16,018 nucleotides of DNA, taken from Prosthecobacter sp. (GTDB lineage Bacteria; Verrucomicrobiota; Verrucomicrobiia; Verrucomicrobiales; Verrucomicrobiaceae). The first letter of the stretch is position 1; the number at the start of each line of letters is the position of its first letter. Positions 14,662-16,018 of this stretch are shown here, one piece after another. The notes below the pieces were generated by a model that made no database searches, was not told the origin of the DNA, and was given only the letters and a program-made list of their open reading frames with translations. A program made the translations under genes and the position numbers. Where the stretch lies: positions 1 through 16,018 of the forward strand of contig JAOZVT010000243.1 of assembly GCA_025869455.1 (NCBI GenBank), given 5' to 3'.

Positions 14662-15417
14662 TTAGGCCTCTAAGTCTCCACTGCGGGCGATCTTGATGAA
14701 CACATCCTCCAGGGAGTTTTCGGAGAATTTTTTCACGATCTGGTCTGGCGTGCCTTCAGCCACGATTTTGCCCTTGTGGAGGAAGATGACACGGTCACAG
14801 ACTTCCTCGATATCACGCATGTTATGACTGGTGTAAAGGATGCCGATGTTTCGCTCGCTCTGCACACGGCGCACGACCTTGCGCACCTTGTCCGCAATGT
14901 CAGGGTCCAGACTGGCGGTGGGTTCATCCAGCATCAGCAATTCAGGATCATTCAGGAACGCTTTGCAAAGATTGACGCGGGTAGATTCGCCCGCCGAAAG
15001 CTGCCCTGTGACTCGATTGCTCAGGTGTGAGACTTCGAGAAGTTCCATCAACTCAGCAATTTTTTTCTTCGGTTGGGCCACTCCGTAAATTTGGGCAAAG
15101 ACGATGAGATTCTGCCAGACCTTCAGGTTCCCTGGCAGACTGACATAGGCCGAGGAGAAATTGGTCTTTTTCAGGATCTCAATGCGGTGTGCCTCAAGTG
15201 TCTTTCCAAACGCGAATAAATCGCCTGAGGTGGGCAGTGTGAGCCCTAGCATGCAGTTCATGGCCGTGGTCTTACCTGCACCATTGGCACCCAGGAGGCC
15301 GAGGACTTCCCCCCGATGCAACTGGAATGAGAAACGATCCAATGCTTTCACGCCGTCGAATTCACGGGTGAGTTCACGGGCTTCCAAAATAATTTCGCGC
15401 GTGTCGGGGGCAGACAT
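14662..15417 (-). CDS. ABC exporter ATP-binding subunit
   Basis: Cytoplasmic ATPase that powers the ABC-2 permease encoded next. It is 251 residues, a single nucleotide-binding domain. Walker A is GANGAGKTT (43-51), the signature is LSAGES (140-145), Walker B is LLMLDEP (160-166) with E165, the D-loop is SLD, and the H-loop is H198 in YTSHNM. The usual Q-loop region reads NFSSAYVSLPGNL (86-98), without a clear Gln. The signature has Glu where LSGGQ has Gln. Both changes look like subfamily variation, since the catalytic residues are intact. The C-terminal part (VEGTPDQIVKKF and SLEDVFIKI in outline) matches DrrA/Nod-type exporters. It is the first gene of a likely operon ATPase-permease, possibly reaching the Kelch and crystallin genes. 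No Shine-Dalgarno precedes the ATG. Confidence 0.95.
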   Translation of the reverse strand: MSAPDTREIILEARELTREFDGVKALDRFSFQLHRGEVLGLLGANGAGKTTAMNCMLGLTLPTSGDLFAFGKTLEAHRIEILKKTNFSSAYVSLPGNLKVWQNLIVFAQIYGVAQPKKKIAELMELLEVSHLSNRVTGQLSAGESTRVNLCKAFLNDPELLMLDEPTASLDPDIADKVRKVVRRVQSERNIGILYTSHNMRDIEEVCDRVIFLHKGKIVAEGTPDQIVKKFSENSLEDVFIKIARSGDLEA

Positions 15418-15540
15418 GGACCCGCAGGATGGCGGAGGTTACTAAAAAAGCAAGAAGGTTGCCCAAAGACTAAGGTTGCAAGGCTCATGCATCTTTTTTT
15501 GTCCAATTTTGTCTTCTCATCGCCTAATGGGCGACACACC

Positions 15541-16018
15541 ATGATCCAACCCATGTTGAAAACCGCTGTTTTTTCTCTCACGCTGATTTCATACGCCTTT
15601 GCTGCCACGGAATCAGACGTCCTTGTTTATGGGGCCACTCCTGGGGGCTTCTGTGCGGCCATTGCGGCGGCTAGAGAGGGCGCTTCTGTGGTTCTTCTGG
15701 AGCCGACGGATCACGTGGGCGGAGTAAATACGGGCGGCTTGAGCTTTAGCGATTCCAACCAAACCGTGCGGAGCACCGTGATGGGTCTCTTTGATGAATG
15801 GCATAGCCGCATTGAGAAAGATTATGCCGAACGTGGGGTTAAACTGACCTACACGGTGGCTAAAAAAGACAATTCTGTGTGGACCTATGAGCCGAGTGTG
15901 GCCATGCGGATCACTCGCCAGATGTTGGACGAGGCTAAGGTGCAGGTGCTGACCAAGCAGGTTTTAAAAGAGGTGCATAAAGAGGGGCCACGCATTACAG
16001 AATTGGTCACCACAGAGG
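15541..16018 (+). CDS. Secreted FAD-dependent oxidoreductase, 3' end outside the window
   Basis: The first 159 codons of an open frame that runs off the right edge. A signal peptide (about 5-21, LKTAVFSLTLISYAFA) is followed directly by a Rossmann dinucleotide-binding unit: SDVLVYGATPGGFCAAIAAA, then REGASVVLLEP with the acidic residue that binds the FAD ribose, then VGGVNTGGLSFSD. This is the pattern of the large FAD-dependent oxidoreductase family frequently found with export signals in Planctomycetes and Verrucomicrobia. The substrate is unknown; the family is often discussed in connection with sugar or polysaccharide breakdown. ATGs at 15541 and 15553 both fit; I used the first. No Shine-Dalgarno is present. 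It is divergent from the ABC ATPase gene, 123 bases away. Confidence 0.9.
   Translation, partial: MIQPMLKTAVFSLTLISYAFAATESDVLVYGATPGGFCAAIAAAREGASVVLLEPTDHVGGVNTGGLSFSDSNQTVRSTVMGLFDEWHSRIEKDYAERGVKLTYTVAKKDNSVWTYEPSVAMRITRQMLDEAKVQVLTKQVLKEVHKEGPRITELVTTE

Noticed and set aside
15455..15479. Direct repeat AAGGTTGC (15455-15462 and 15472-15479) before the oxidoreductase gene
   Set aside because: An 8-base repeat at this distance is expected by chance, and no other element supports a binding site.

Overview
The window looks like a chromosomal segment of a Gram-negative bacterium, most likely of the Planctomycetes-Verrucomicrobia-Chlamydiae group, and a Verrucomicrobium/Prosthecobacter-type organism is my best guess. 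This is an inference from four things: a glutamine synthetase of the short GSII (eukaryote-like) family, a very large secreted protein with autotransporter-type beta-strand repeats ending in a PEP-CTERM sorting tail, a secreted FAD oxidoreductase of a type common in that group, and an almost complete lack of Shine-Dalgarno sequences before the starts. No transposase, integrase, CRISPR array, tRNA or rRNA was seen.

Layout. At the left edge (about 1-2554, + strand) lie two consecutive receiver-plus-histidine-kinase proteins. The first is catalytically complete and its reading frame is open to the window edge. The second has an intact receiver, but its kinase half has lost the phospho-acceptor His, the N-box Asn and the G2 glycines. 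They end at a strong terminator (2586-2620). An AT-rich gap of about 370 bases follows, containing a nested inverted repeat, and then a 106-residue four-cysteine zinc-ribbon-like protein. From 7455 down to 3349 (- strand) is the 1368-residue PEP-CTERM repeat protein, whose middle consists of two diverged copies of a module of about 410 residues. Divergent from it is htpG (Hsp90), with a plausible sigma70-type promoter. htpG faces glnA (GSII) across two back-to-back hairpin terminators, and glnA has a candidate sigma54-type promoter.

From 10844 to 12210 (+) a 145-residue minimal protein-kinase-like gene is followed by a PP2C-type phosphatase, a possible Ser/Thr phosphorylation switch. Facing it, four - strand genes run with short gaps: an ABC ATPase, its ABC-2 permease, a secreted Kelch/mutarotase-like propeller, and a small secreted beta/gamma-crystallin-like protein. 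At the right edge a secreted FAD-dependent oxidoreductase begins on the + strand and is cut by the window end.

The most notable items are the degenerate kinase next to a complete one, the half-size kinase paired with PP2C, the duplicated PEP-CTERM protein and the secreted crystallin. I see no single unmistakably new multi-gene defence or mobile system.
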